A stretch of 21,306 nt of DNA, taken from contig JAJRBK010000006.1 in assembly GCA_028679495.1 (NCBI GenBank), forward strand, positions 1 to 21,306. The letters are read 5' to 3'. A program made the position numbers and the translations under genes. The DNA is from Methanobacteriota archaeon (GTDB taxonomy: Archaea; Halobacteriota; Bog-38; Methanoflorentales; Methanoflorentaceae). Below are positions 7,370 through 14,619 of the stretch, piece by piece; the stretch's first letter is position 1; every line of letters starts with the position of its first letter. The notes below the pieces were generated by a model, which was given only the letters and a program-made list of their open reading frames with translations, had not been told where the DNA came from and searched no databases.

Positions 7370-7552
7370 ATGAAAGACGAAGATAAGATTACCCTGCTAG
7401 GATTACTGGAAGAAGATTCGTTCTTCGAGGTACCACGGTGGCTTCTCTGGATATACAAAAAAACAGAAGATGACTGCGTGCTGGCCGCCGCCGCACTTTA
7501 TTACAAATATGAAGATGAGTTTGATAAAATAAACAGGGATCTTAGATATTAA
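7370..7552 (+). CDS. Small acidic hypothetical protein
   Basis: Sixty residues, unrecognised. The protein is rich in Asp, Glu and Lys, with a central aromatic stretch (PRWLLWIYKK, residues 22-31) and a C-terminal helix-like part (LYYKYEDEFDKINRDLRY). There is no Cys pair, signal peptide or convincing transmembrane segment. Codon choice resembles neighbouring real genes, and no other gene overlaps it on either strand. The ATG at 7370 is preceded only by a weak AGGCG. A possible TATA (CTTTATTG, about 7257-7264) and a stem-loop lie in the gap before it. It is downstream of the phosphatase and converges on thiC. Its size suggests a small regulatory or adaptor protein, but nothing in the sequence shows a function, and it could be a chance frame. 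Confidence 0.5.
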   Translation: MKDEDKITLLGLLEEDSFFEVPRWLLWIYKKTEDDCVLAAAALYYKYEDEFDKINRDLRY

Positions 7553-7667
7553 GGCAATCCACGTCCTCAATTAAGATCTGCTACAGTGACGTTATTCGGC
7601 TATTAAGCGCGGCCGCCACCATCGTTCCCGCCTTTTGTCATTCACCTCTGAAAGAGGAGCACGGCAG

Positions 7668-8942
7668 CTACAGTTCAAAGTATTCCTTTACAATTTTATA
7701 AGCGCAAAACTCGCCGCACATGGTACACGTGTCTGCGTCGGATGGCATCCTCTCCTTCCGTATCTGCGCTGCAGTCTGAGGATCAATGGCAAGCTTGAAC
7801 TGCTCAGCCCAGTTGAGGTCGTTACGAGCATGTGCCATTTTCAGATCCGCATCTCGCTTGCCAAGCTTTATCATATCTCCGATATGGGCTGCGATGCGGG
7901 CTGATAGCACTCCTTGGTGTACGTCCTCAGGATAAGGCAAGGCAAGATGTTCTGCCGGAGTAACATAGCAGATGAAATCCGCACCGTATGATGATGAAAG
8001 GGCCGCCCCGATTGCTGCCACGATGTTATCATAGCCAGGCGCGATATCAGTCACAAGCGGCCCGAGCATGTAAAAAGGTTTCTCCCCACTTAGCCGCTTT
8101 TGCAGTACTACGTTTGTCTGGATCTCATCAATCGGTATGTGGCCCGGGCCTTCAACAATGGTTTGCACCCCGAACTCGTGTGCTTTATCAGAGAGCTCAG
8201 CGTTAATGATCAACTCTTGTATTTGTGCCCTATCGGTTGAGTCGTGTACGGCACCAGCGCGCATACCGTTTCCCATACTCAATGTCACTTCGTGGCGTTT
8301 CAATATCTCAAGAAGGTACTCGAACTCACTAAAAAGCGGGTTCTCCCTCTCGTTATGTGCCATCCAAGCAGACATCAAAGCTCCTCCCCGTGAACAGAGG
8401 CCTGCATGTCGGCCTTGAGCTTTAAGTCTATCGAGCGTCGTCCAGTTTATACCGGTATGGATTGCCATAAAGTTGGTGCCGAGCCGTGCCTGCTCCTCGG
8501 TAACCTTAAATAGGTCATCCTCCCGCATATCGACAATTGAGCCCGAGCGGCGTGCTGCTTCTATAAATGCCTGATAGAGGGGAACGCTTCCGACGGAAAG
8601 TGTGGTTGCGTCAATCACTTTTTTGCGTATCTCATAAAAGTCGCCGGCAGTTGAAAGCTCCATTATCGAGTCAGCGCCCGCAGCCTCAGCGACTTTCGTT
8701 TTTGTAACCTCTAAATCGATATCAGCTATATCGGATGACGTTCCAACAGATGCGTTCACTTTTGTCCTAAGTCCCTTACCAATGCCGATCGGTCTAGCCT
8801 TCCTGTACGGGCTTACTGGAATTACAATCCGCCCCTGTGCGATACCGCGGCAGACAAATTCTGGTGTTGTCCCTTCTTCGGCGGCGACGATCTTCATCTC
8901 TTCAGTGATGATTCCTTGTTTTGCCTGGTCGATTAGCGTCAT
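7668..8942 (-). CDS. thiC: Phosphomethylpyrimidine synthase ThiC
   Basis: Radical SAM enzyme that rearranges 5-aminoimidazole ribotide into hydroxymethylpyrimidine phosphate for thiamine. The 424 residues fit the short archaeal/anaerobe form without the long N-terminal extension of enterobacterial ThiC. Typical blocks are visible: GTSSDIADIDLEV, FMAIHTGINW, SRGGALMSAWM, GNGMRAGAVHDSTD and IVEGPGHIP. The C-terminal cluster motif CTMCGEFC gives C406, C409 and C413 (Cx2Cx4C). The ATG at 8942 follows GAGGGG 4 nt upstream. Upstream lie a strong hairpin (8963-9000) and a palindrome at the presumed TATA (9017-9032). Its product feeds the ThiD-ThiN fusion encoded 8 kb to the right. Confidence 0.97.
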   Translation of the reverse strand: MTLIDQAKQGIITEEMKIVAAEEGTTPEFVCRGIAQGRIVIPVSPYRKARPIGIGKGLRTKVNASVGTSSDIADIDLEVTKTKVAEAAGADSIMELSTAGDFYEIRKKVIDATTLSVGSVPLYQAFIEAARRSGSIVDMREDDLFKVTEEQARLGTNFMAIHTGINWTTLDRLKAQGRHAGLCSRGGALMSAWMAHNERENPLFSEFEYLLEILKRHEVTLSMGNGMRAGAVHDSTDRAQIQELIINAELSDKAHEFGVQTIVEGPGHIPIDEIQTNVVLQKRLSGEKPFYMLGPLVTDIAPGYDNIVAAIGAALSSSYGADFICYVTPAEHLALPYPEDVHQGVLSARIAAHIGDMIKLGKRDADLKMAHARNDLNWAEQFKLAIDPQTAAQIRKERMPSDADTCTMCGEFCAYKIVKEYFEL

Positions 8943-8962
8943 GATCCCCTCGCATGCTCTCA

Positions 8963-9000
8963 GTGAAGAACGATGTACGGTAACGAGGAACCGTCTTCAC
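8963..9000 (-). promoter_or_regulatory. Structured thiC leader hairpin
   Basis: In the minus-strand leader GTGAAGA (9000-8994) pairs perfectly with TCTTCAC (8969-8963), and an inner stem CGGT/ACCG (8990-8993 with 8978-8981) sits inside. The structure ends 20 nt before the thiC ATG. A CTGAGA follows at its 3' side, as in TPP riboswitches, but the rest of the THI-box consensus is absent, so this is not called a TPP riboswitch. Confidence 0.5.
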
Positions 9001-9016
9001 GTGGCGATTACGGAGC

Positions 9017-9032
9017 CCTTTTACTTAAAAGG
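9017..9032. promoter_or_regulatory. Palindrome at the thiC TATA element
   Basis: CCTTTTACTTAAAAGG has 6-bp arms around a 4-nt spacer. On the minus strand it contains CTTTTAAG, a plausible TATA box that would start transcription near 9000, exactly at the base of the leader hairpin. A regulator bound here would cover the TATA, so it is a candidate operator for thiamine control. Confidence 0.4.
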
Positions 9033-9154
9033 TTTGGTCCTTTACGTGACGGACGGTGCTCCGCACAAGCTGGTCTACGGTGATTTAGGTGCTAAGAGCG
9101 TATGCTGGCAGAGTCCCGCTTTAGTCTAAGTAAATATCCATTGCATAACGCTGT

Positions 9155-9802
9155 CTATTTCTTATACCTGCTTAAGAGCGTGCGTGCATCGTCCCAATTG
9201 TAATCATAGATATGCATGGAATTTCCGACTGTGCATAAAGTTCCCATTTTGAGTCCTGTAGGTTCCAACAGCTCCCTCTTTATTAGTGACAAAAACGCGT
9301 TAATGTTCGCCTCGTATGCTTGGAAGATATCCCAGCTCCGATACATGATATGCACATCAAGCCTGTCGTTAGGGTGCAGATAAACCCATAGTCTCTGAAA
9401 GCAAGGCTGGTTCTCGTCTTTCGAGCAATCAACTCGGGGAATCCACGTGATTGCTTGGATCCGTTTTGACCCAACCCTCCTTCTTGAGAGCTGTTCCTGC
9501 ATCCATGTAAGTTGATCAAAGCCATGCCCTTCGATTAACCGTTCTAGGTAGGTGTACTCGAACTCATGCTTGTGAAGGTGCGCGCGATCGAACTGTTTTT
9601 TGTACTCCTCTACCTTTGCTTTAGAACAAAAGGCATCGCCCTTATGCCAGCCCTCTGTGGGCTTATCGATCTCAATCATGCCCAGGAGAACTTGTCGTGC
9701 TTTAACACCGTACTCGGTATCTACAATGTTGCCAAACTCCATAATATGCCTGACAGCTTTATACCAGGCCTCTGGAAGGGTAAGCGTTGTTATAGTCATC
9801 AT
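9155..9802 (-). CDS. thyA: Thymidylate synthase, archaeal ThyA type
   Basis: Methylation of dUMP to dTMP with a reduced folate or pterin one-carbon donor. The 215 residues match the short archaeal ThyA family. The catalytic cysteine is C134 in NQPCFQRLW. Other family blocks are SRRRVGSKRIQAITW (106-120), the nucleotide-binding segment MYRSWDIFQAYEAN (153-166), where bacterial ThyA reads RSND, and GNSMHIYDYN (193-202). The start is ATG 9802 or the adjacent ATG 9799, after AGGTGA. A TATA-like CTTTAGAT lies about 70 nt upstream. It is not ThyX, as there is no RHRxxS motif. Some archaeal members have been discussed as pyrimidine hydroxymethylases, so the exact one-carbon product is inferred. Confidence 0.88.
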   Translation of the reverse strand: MMTITTLTLPEAWYKAVRHIMEFGNIVDTEYGVKARQVLLGMIEIDKPTEGWHKGDAFCSKAKVEEYKKQFDRAHLHKHEFEYTYLERLIEGHGFDQLTWMQEQLSRRRVGSKRIQAITWIPRVDCSKDENQPCFQRLWVYLHPNDRLDVHIMYRSWDIFQAYEANINAFLSLIKRELLEPTGLKMGTLCTVGNSMHIYDYNWDDARTLLSRYKK

Positions 9803-9913
9803 TTTGTTTCACCTAGCGTGGCCACAGGTTCTAATGGAGTACGGTGTGTGATTACGTACGTGCCTCACATCTAAAGACCAATCCTTCTGCAAACCAACGA
9901 GACAGAGGAAAAG

Positions 9914-10048
9914 AGCCCCGGGAGGGATTTGAACCCTCGACCTATTGATACCTCGCTGTGCATACTCATGAGCAGTGGTACCGTCTGTGAGGTGTTAAAC
10001 TGCTCACAGTTACAAGTCAATCGCTCTTCCAGGCTGAGCCACCGAGGC
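9914..10048 (-). tRNA. tRNA-Thr (anticodon TGT) with a 61-nt intron
   Basis: Exon 1 is 10048-10011 and exon 2 is 9949-9914 (74 nt mature). The acceptor GCCTCGG pairs with CCGGGGC and the discriminator base is U. The D stem is GCTC/GAGC. The anticodon stem ATTGA/TCAAT closes loop CTTGTAA with anticodon TGT, reading ACA as threonine. The T arm is intact and CCA is not encoded. The intron (9950-10010) sits at the standard 37/38 position and makes a complete bulge-helix-bulge: exon helix ATTGA/TCAAT, 3-nt bulge GTA, central 4-bp helix CTTG/CGAG, 3-nt bulge TAA, then intron helix CTGTG/CACAG. The tRNA splicing endonuclease would cut after the second base of each bulge. It lies between the thymidylate synthase and phosphoglycerate kinase genes on the same strand. 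Confidence 0.96.
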
Positions 10049-10132
10049 GCCTTAACGAGGCGGTTTTACATGCACCTTCCGTGCTTTATACGTTTTTGGT
10101 CTGTTACAAAGCGTGAAAAGCTGGTGAGCACG

Positions 10133-11353
10133 TCAACACTCTTCTTGGCGCGCTTTAGCATCGACGAGTGCTTGGATCCCTGGCAGGCTCTCTCCGGCGA
10201 GAAAATCGATGCATGCGCCTCCCCCTGTTGAAATATGAGTTATGTGCTTGTCAATCCCGATGTTGCGGGCTGCCGCAGCGATATGTCCGCCACCTAGAAT
10301 TGAGAACTTCGATTGTGCAGCAGCTTTGAGGGTTTCATAAGTTCCAAGCGCGAATTCTTTTTGCTCAAATACTCCCGCAGGCCCGTTAATCACGACCGTT
10401 CCTGCGGCCTTGAGTTTAGCCGAATACGCCACAATCGATTCAATCCCAACATCTTGTATAGGATAGGGCTTCGGTAATGCAGAAACAGGTGCCTCAATAC
10501 GTTTTCCTCGGTCATTTAAAGCTACGTCAACAGGCGTTACAATTTTTCCATTATACTCGTCGAGGAGTCGTTCACAAATCTCGATGTAGTTCTCATAGCC
10601 AGACGATTTAATGTAGTCGAGACTCGGACGGCCTATATCGACGCCCGACGCAGCTAAGAAAACATTAGCAACGAGACCTGTGACGAGCACTTCGTCAGCG
10701 CTTCCATTTGAAAGAACGTGTTCAATCACTCTAATGCTGTCATCGGCTTTCGTTCCCCCGAGCATGAATAAGCGAGGCCTTTGTGAGCTCGTCAGTGCCT
10801 TCGTGAGCATAGCGACCTCCTTTTCCATCAATTTCCCCGCTCCTGAGGTTAACGCAAGAGGAAAAGCAACGATTGAAGTCTGCGCTCTATGAGCGGTGCC
10901 GAACGCGTCATTAAGATAGAGATCGCACACGAGTGATAGGTCTGAAACAAGGTAAGTTTTGGCGAGGTCTTCCAAAGGTGCCTTGAGCGTTTCCTCGGCG
11001 CTGAACCGCACGTTTTCAAGCAGGACCACGTCTCCTTTATTCATTTCTTGTATGGTCTGTCGTACTAGGTGCCCATAGATGCTGTCGACATAGATAACCT
11101 CTTTTTCTATAAGCGAAGAGAGCTTCTCCCCGTGCCGCTTTAACGTTGTGAAATCTCGCTTTCCCGGCCGCGACTGATGAGCAAGAAGCACCGTCTTAGC
11201 GTCATCCAATGCCTTAATGGTTGGAATATGACCACGAAAGCGGATATCGTCAAGAATCTCCCCGTTAGGACCTATTGGTGAATTAAGATCAACGCGCACA
11301 AGAACGGTTCTTCCGTGCGTATCAAGGTCGTCCATCGTGAGAAATGGCGGCAT
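10133..11353 (-). CDS. pgk: Phosphoglycerate kinase
   Basis: Reversible transfer of phosphate between 1,3-bisphosphoglycerate and ADP in glycolysis and gluconeogenesis. About 406 residues, the archaeal length. The N-terminal substrate domain shows RVDLNSPIGPNGEILDD and the basic patch FRGHIPTI. The nucleotide domain shows GGTKADDSIRV, NGPAGVFE and the C-terminal GGGHIAAAA. The ATG at 11353 (MPPFLTMDD) is preferred over a TTG two codons upstream; a third option is the Met of MDDLDTHG. There is no Shine-Dalgarno sequence, and ATTTAAAG at 11393-11400 as TATA would give a leader of only about 18 nt. All expected substrate residues are seen. Confidence 0.95.
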   Translation of the reverse strand: MPPFLTMDDLDTHGRTVLVRVDLNSPIGPNGEILDDIRFRGHIPTIKALDDAKTVLLAHQSRPGKRDFTTLKRHGEKLSSLIEKEVIYVDSIYGHLVRQTIQEMNKGDVVLLENVRFSAEETLKAPLEDLAKTYLVSDLSLVCDLYLNDAFGTAHRAQTSIVAFPLALTSGAGKLMEKEVAMLTKALTSSQRPRLFMLGGTKADDSIRVIEHVLSNGSADEVLVTGLVANVFLAASGVDIGRPSLDYIKSSGYENYIEICERLLDEYNGKIVTPVDVALNDRGKRIEAPVSALPKPYPIQDVGIESIVAYSAKLKAAGTVVINGPAGVFEQKEFALGTYETLKAAAQSKFSILGGGHIAAAARNIGIDKHITHISTGGGACIDFLAGESLPGIQALVDAKARQEEC

Positions 11354-11392
11354 AGTCAAAACTTATGTCAAAACGTAAGATAAACGTATCTG

Positions 11393-11400
11393 CTTTAAAT
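11393..11400 (-). promoter_or_regulatory. TATA box of pgk
   Basis: ATTTAAAG on the minus strand lies 40 nt before the ATG. With a start 25 nt downstream, the message would have a leader of about 18 nt without a ribosome site, in keeping with near-leaderless translation. Confidence 0.45.
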
Positions 11401-11440
11401 TGCCAGCCGCTCTTTGTAACTCTCCCGTTGGCTATGCGTG

Positions 11441-12109
11441 TTATTCAAGCGAGAAAAAAGAGGAAGCAACGGTTAAGGGCAATAACAGGTGTGGTGCCGT
11501 AGATGCTGCGTATTCTGATTTGATATTCGAGCCCAGAAGCAATGGGTCGACAACGGTGGGAAGTGCGAGTCTGAAATACCCCAGTCCTGGCGCGCGTAAT
11601 TTTGCGACGCCAATAATCCACTCAGGCTTGACCGGCTCTAAGCGTGGCATCCCACTAAAAAGCGACGGCTGATCGATCTCTAGGTTGTTATCACCCTTCG
11701 TTATATATCCTGCATGCTCGACTTTCTGTTTGTTTGGAAGCGTGTCGCCTGCGTTTACCCAATACATGGCTCGATGAATAATCGGCGTCATGTTTGCATC
11801 TCCATTAGGCCTGTAGACGATAACATCGCCGTAGTTGCCAAAACTCTGGTAGTTTGTGGTCTTTCCTTCTTTGTAAGTAACTACCTCAGTCGGTCGCTTT
11901 ATGAGTACCACGTCGCCGATGTTGATATGCGGCTCCATGCTGCCTGATTCTACGGCCACAAGCGGCGTGACAGATCCCGAATACGCGTACACGATAGACA
12001 TCACAAGGGCAACAATAAGAAGTGCAAACACGATGTCACGTATAAGCGAAAACCATCGGTTATCACTTTTTAAGAATTTCGTCACGAGCTCTTTTGCCTG
12101 ATCCTGCAT
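11441..12109 (-). CDS. Signal peptidase I, archaeal/ER type
   Basis: Membrane serine protease that removes signal peptides from secreted proteins; 222 residues. An N-terminal membrane anchor spans about 24-43 (IRDIVFALLIVALVMSIVYA). The catalytic serine is S57 in VESGSMEP. The histidine that replaces the bacterial lysine in the Sec11-like group is H112 in PIIHRAMYW, and the aspartate is D140 in ITKGDNN. The C-terminal 20 residues are again hydrophobic (APHLLLPLTVASSFF) and may form a second, weaker membrane segment. The ATG at 12109 has no Shine-Dalgarno sequence, and the TATA-like TTAAATAT about 30 nt upstream implies an almost leaderless message. It is divergent from the DP1 gene. Confidence 0.93.
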   Translation of the reverse strand: MQDQAKELVTKFLKSDNRWFSLIRDIVFALLIVALVMSIVYAYSGSVTPLVAVESGSMEPHINIGDVVLIKRPTEVVTYKEGKTTNYQSFGNYGDVIVYRPNGDANMTPIIHRAMYWVNAGDTLPNKQKVEHAGYITKGDNNLEIDQPSLFSGMPRLEPVKPEWIIGVAKLRAPGLGYFRLALPTVVDPLLLGSNIKSEYAASTAPHLLLPLTVASSFFSLE

Positions 12110-12137
12110 GTATATTCCATAATAAGCGGAAAGAGAA

Positions 12138-12145
12138 TATTTAAT
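12138..12145 (-). promoter_or_regulatory. TATA box of the signal peptidase gene
   Basis: TTAAATAT on the minus strand is centred about 33 nt before the ATG, predicting a start of transcription within some 10 nt of the coding start and hence a near-leaderless message. Confidence 0.45.
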
Positions 12146-12180
12146 TTGATGGGTGTCAAGTCGATAGTTATACTTAGCCC

Positions 12181-12189
12181 AATATATAG
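12181..12189 (+). promoter_or_regulatory. TATA box for a transcript leading to DP1
   Basis: AATATATAG is the best plus-strand TATA match in the 227-nt gap between signal peptidase and DP1. Transcription would begin near 12208-12212, leaving about 125 nt before the DP1 ATG, a long leader for this genome. Confidence 0.5.
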
Positions 12190-12203
12190 TATACCAACGT
12201 ACA

Positions 12204-12240
12204 GGCGTAGTAATGTATTTTACATGTCTCAGCTAACGCC
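12204..12240 (+). other. Stem-loop at the predicted 5' end of the DP1 transcript
   Basis: GGCGTAG (12204-12210) pairs with CT-A-ACGCC (12233-12240, one bulged A), and inside it ATGTA-TTT-TACAT (12213-12225) forms a second hairpin. A further small stem, CGCC/GGCG, follows at about 12237-12250 and competes with the outer arm. It lies right at the predicted transcription start. Confidence 0.4.
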
Positions 12241-12336
12241 TTTCTTGGCGCCAGCAAGCCGACCCGCGCAAGAAGCATGGCTTACCCCCAATAAAGCACA
12301 CGGCTAGTGACAGAATGAGAGTGGCGGCAGCTTTCC

Positions 12337-13908
12337 ATGATTCGGACTGATATAGTCGAGAGGTTTACCGAGAGTGGCTTCCTGATAAGCAGAGAGGCCA
12401 TGATACTCATTCAGGGAAGTGACTTGCCTCTACAAGTTGTTGATGAAGTCTTGAGGGGAATTGATAGCTCTGTGGTAGTAGTAGGCCCCGACGATATCAT
12501 ACAAGCACAAAAAGCGCTCCACGCACAGAAAAAAGCAATAAAGGACACACCATTATTCGACGGTACCACAGAGGAGCATGCAGACGTCGTGACCACGAGC
12601 GACGTTCGTCATATCCAGAGTCCTAACAACTATCAGCCACTGCGCCCTGAAGCACGGGCTGTAGCAATTCTAGCTGATATTACGGAGAGTTCGACGTGTG
12701 TGGGAACGTACGAGGAGTTCGTTCGATACTTCAGAAATAGGTACGATAGACTCAGCGAGATTATAAAGAAGCGACTGCATTCGCGACCAATCGAGAGCTT
12801 AATGTACTATACCAACCGAAGGCGCGAGGGATGGTTTGATGATGAACGTGCTTCCGGTGGAAAACTGTCCATCGTCGGCCTCGTAAATGAAACGCGAGAC
12901 ACCCCGAATGGACACCGAGTGATAGAACTTGAGGATCCCACCGGATATTTTAGTGGGATTGCCTTAAAAGACAAGGGCGCGTATGAAGCTGCACTTCACG
13001 TGGTGCATGACGAGGTGATCGGTCTTACAGGATCGCTCTCAGCAGATGGGAGAGTACTTTTTATCGATAATATCACGTGGCCTGACGTGCCCCCTCAACA
13101 TCAACCGACGCACGCTGAACGTGATGTCTACGTTGCCCTCACCTCAGACATTCACATAGGGAGCAAGACTTTTTTGACAAGTGCATGGAAGAACTTTGCC
13201 GAGTGGCTGGCGTCGAGTGAGGATGAAAGAGCGCGAAAAATCGCTTACATTATCGTTGCCGGCGATCTCGTCGACGGTATAGGTGTGTTTCCAAATCAAG
13301 AGGAAGAACTCGCCATCGATGACATCCAAGATCAATACGCTGCTGCAGCGACGCTGTTTGAGATGTTGCCTTCAGACGTTTCTATTATCGTTGCTCCTGG
13401 AAACCACGATGCAGTCCGACAAGCGGAGCCACAGCCAGCACTCTCGGGTGATTATACACAGAGCTTCAACGGCAACGTACGCTTTGTGGGGAATCCCTCT
13501 TTAATCGAAGTGCACGGCGTTAAGATACTCATCTATCACGGGAGAGCGTTAGATGATATAATAGCGGCGGTCCCCGCATTATCATATGGGAACCCGGATG
13601 GTGCGATGAAAGAGATGCTTAAAAGGCGCCATCTTTCGCCTATATATGGAAATAGAGTCTCAATAGCTCCGGAAAGCACGGATCACTTCGTCATTGAAAC
13701 ACTGCCTGAGATTCTCCATTGTGGACATGTGCACACCGTAGGCACATCACACTATAGGGGCGTCACGGTGATCAATTCAGGCACATGGCAAGGTCAGACC
13801 AAGTATCAGCGATCACAAAATATTAACCCGACGCCTGGAATTATGCCGTTGTGCAACCTTAGGACAATGGAGACAACGCTCATTAATTTCGGCACGCGAA
13901 GCGACTAG
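12337..13908 (+). CDS. polB: DNA polymerase II (PolD) small subunit DP1
   Basis: 3'-5' exonuclease and structural subunit of the euryarchaeal family D replicative polymerase; 523 residues. An N-terminal helical region (1-55) that contacts other replication proteins is followed by a linker. An OB fold is at about 172-250 (KLSIVGLVNETRDT). A calcineurin-like phosphoesterase domain covers 264-515. All metal motifs are intact: SDIHIG (D271, H273), AGDLVDG (D310), APGNHD (N356, H357, D358), YHGR (H401) and CGHVHT (H464, H466), so the proofreading nuclease should be active. The start is ATG 12337, because an in-frame TGA lies 21 nt upstream; the ribosome site is weak. The large subunit DP2 is not in the window. 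RPA and RadA genes lie 6-8 kb to the left. Confidence 0.97.
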   Translation: MIRTDIVERFTESGFLISREAMILIQGSDLPLQVVDEVLRGIDSSVVVVGPDDIIQAQKALHAQKKAIKDTPLFDGTTEEHADVVTTSDVRHIQSPNNYQPLRPEARAVAILADITESSTCVGTYEEFVRYFRNRYDRLSEIIKKRLHSRPIESLMYYTNRRREGWFDDERASGGKLSIVGLVNETRDTPNGHRVIELEDPTGYFSGIALKDKGAYEAALHVVHDEVIGLTGSLSADGRVLFIDNITWPDVPPQHQPTHAERDVYVALTSDIHIGSKTFLTSAWKNFAEWLASSEDERARKIAYIIVAGDLVDGIGVFPNQEEELAIDDIQDQYAAAATLFEMLPSDVSIIVAPGNHDAVRQAEPQPALSGDYTQSFNGNVRFVGNPSLIEVHGVKILIYHGRALDDIIAAVPALSYGNPDGAMKEMLKRRHLSPIYGNRVSIAPESTDHFVIETLPEILHCGHVHTVGTSHYRGVTVINSGTWQGQTKYQRSQNINPTPGIMPLCNLRTMETTLINFGTRSD

Positions 13909-13946
13909 CTACGTCCGATAGCTGCTTGTTATAAAAATTCTCGGGG

Positions 13947-14522
13947 TTATGCTTTGGGCTTAAGTGAGCTCATTACGCCCTGCCTTATCAATGCGCCAAT
14001 CCTCCGGCCAAAGTGCGTTGCAAGTCCCGCATAGGCAATGCGTGAGCTATTACTACTCTTTTCGTATGCTACGACGACTGCATCAGTTGGAGTGCCAGTA
14101 AAATTGAATCCCATATCAAACAGAGCGCGCGTCTTCGCTTCGGTAGCTGTTATAATTGATCCCGCCATCGCTCCCTCGCTAAGTGCTTTTTGAGATACCA
14201 CGATAATGTTAATTGTCCCAAGAGAAGGGGTACTTCGCACCCCTGCCGTCACAAAGACAGTGGCGCACACATCACTAAGAACTTGGATGCGCCGCATCTC
14301 GACGGCAGTTAGCAATGCTACGTAGCCTCCCTTGAGCTGCAATGAACGAGCTGTGTCTCTTATGTACCCCTCTGGATTATCATGTGGAAAATCGCGCGAA
14401 ACTTGGATATTTAAGATATAACCCACCGCTCTTCGTCCACCTTCAACGCCTGTACTAAGAACCTCGAAGCCTTGATCATCTCCGCTGATGATTAGGACGT
14501 TATCTACAACCTCGTGCTTCAC
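13947..14522 (-). CDS. cbiZ: Adenosylcobinamide amidohydrolase CbiZ
   Basis: Cleaves the aminopropanol group from adenosylcobinamide to give adenosylcobyric acid, the archaeal route for salvaging cobinamide into cobalamin. The 191 residues match the CbiZ family, with the conserved C-terminal block TEAKTRALFDMGFNFTGTPTDAVVVA (in two parts: TEAKTRALFDMGF and TGTPTDAVVVA) and the end segment YAGLATHFGRRIGALI. The GTG start at 14522 is preceded by GGTGAGGA. It is the last gene of the minus-strand run after dapB, but a 159-nt gap with a 14-bp palindrome and repeated CGTGC motifs suggests a separate, regulated promoter. A cobamide need fits a corrinoid-using methanogen or methane oxidiser. Confidence 0.88.
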   Translation of the reverse strand: MKHEVVDNVLIISGDDQGFEVLSTGVEGGRRAVGYILNIQVSRDFPHDNPEGYIRDTARSLQLKGGYVALLTAVEMRRIQVLSDVCATVFVTAGVRSTPSLGTINIIVVSQKALSEGAMAGSIITATEAKTRALFDMGFNFTGTPTDAVVVAYEKSSNSSRIAYAGLATHFGRRIGALIRQGVMSSLKPKA

Positions 14523-14561
14523 GATTCCTCACCCCTCATTACGCGCGCATACAAACTACGC

Positions 14562-14619
14562 CGTGCAAAACCAACGTGCAACATGCCCGTGCTGATCACA
14601 GATAGAAGCGTGCACGCTT
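14562..14619. promoter_or_regulatory. Candidate operator region upstream of cbiZ
   Basis: A perfect 14-bp palindrome AAGCGTGCACGCTT (14606-14619) overlaps a TATA-like ACTTAAG of the minus strand. CGTGC recurs at 14562, 14575 and 14588, evenly spaced by 13 nt, and again inside the palindrome at 14609. The arrangement looks like repeated half-sites for a DNA-binding regulator. No cobalamin-riboswitch consensus was recognised. Confidence 0.35.

Noticed and set aside
7608..7624. GCGGCCGCCACCATCG resembling a NotI-Kozak cloning junction
   Set aside because: The Kozak ATG is absent (ATC), flanking sequence is ordinary archaeal intergenic DNA, and no vector feature is near. A chance match is more likely than contamination.
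8943..8962. CTGAGA near the thiC start suggesting a TPP riboswitch
   Set aside because: Only this hexamer of the THI-box consensus is present. The other conserved part (CTGATC..GGATAAT..GCGNAGGGA) is not found in the leader, and the order of elements does not fit.
9001..9129. A 43-codon plus-strand frame from GTG 9001 (VAITEPFYLKGLVLY...)
   Set aside because: It overlaps the thiC promoter palindrome, has a poorly placed ribosome site, and matches no family I know. It is probably a chance frame opposite the leader.
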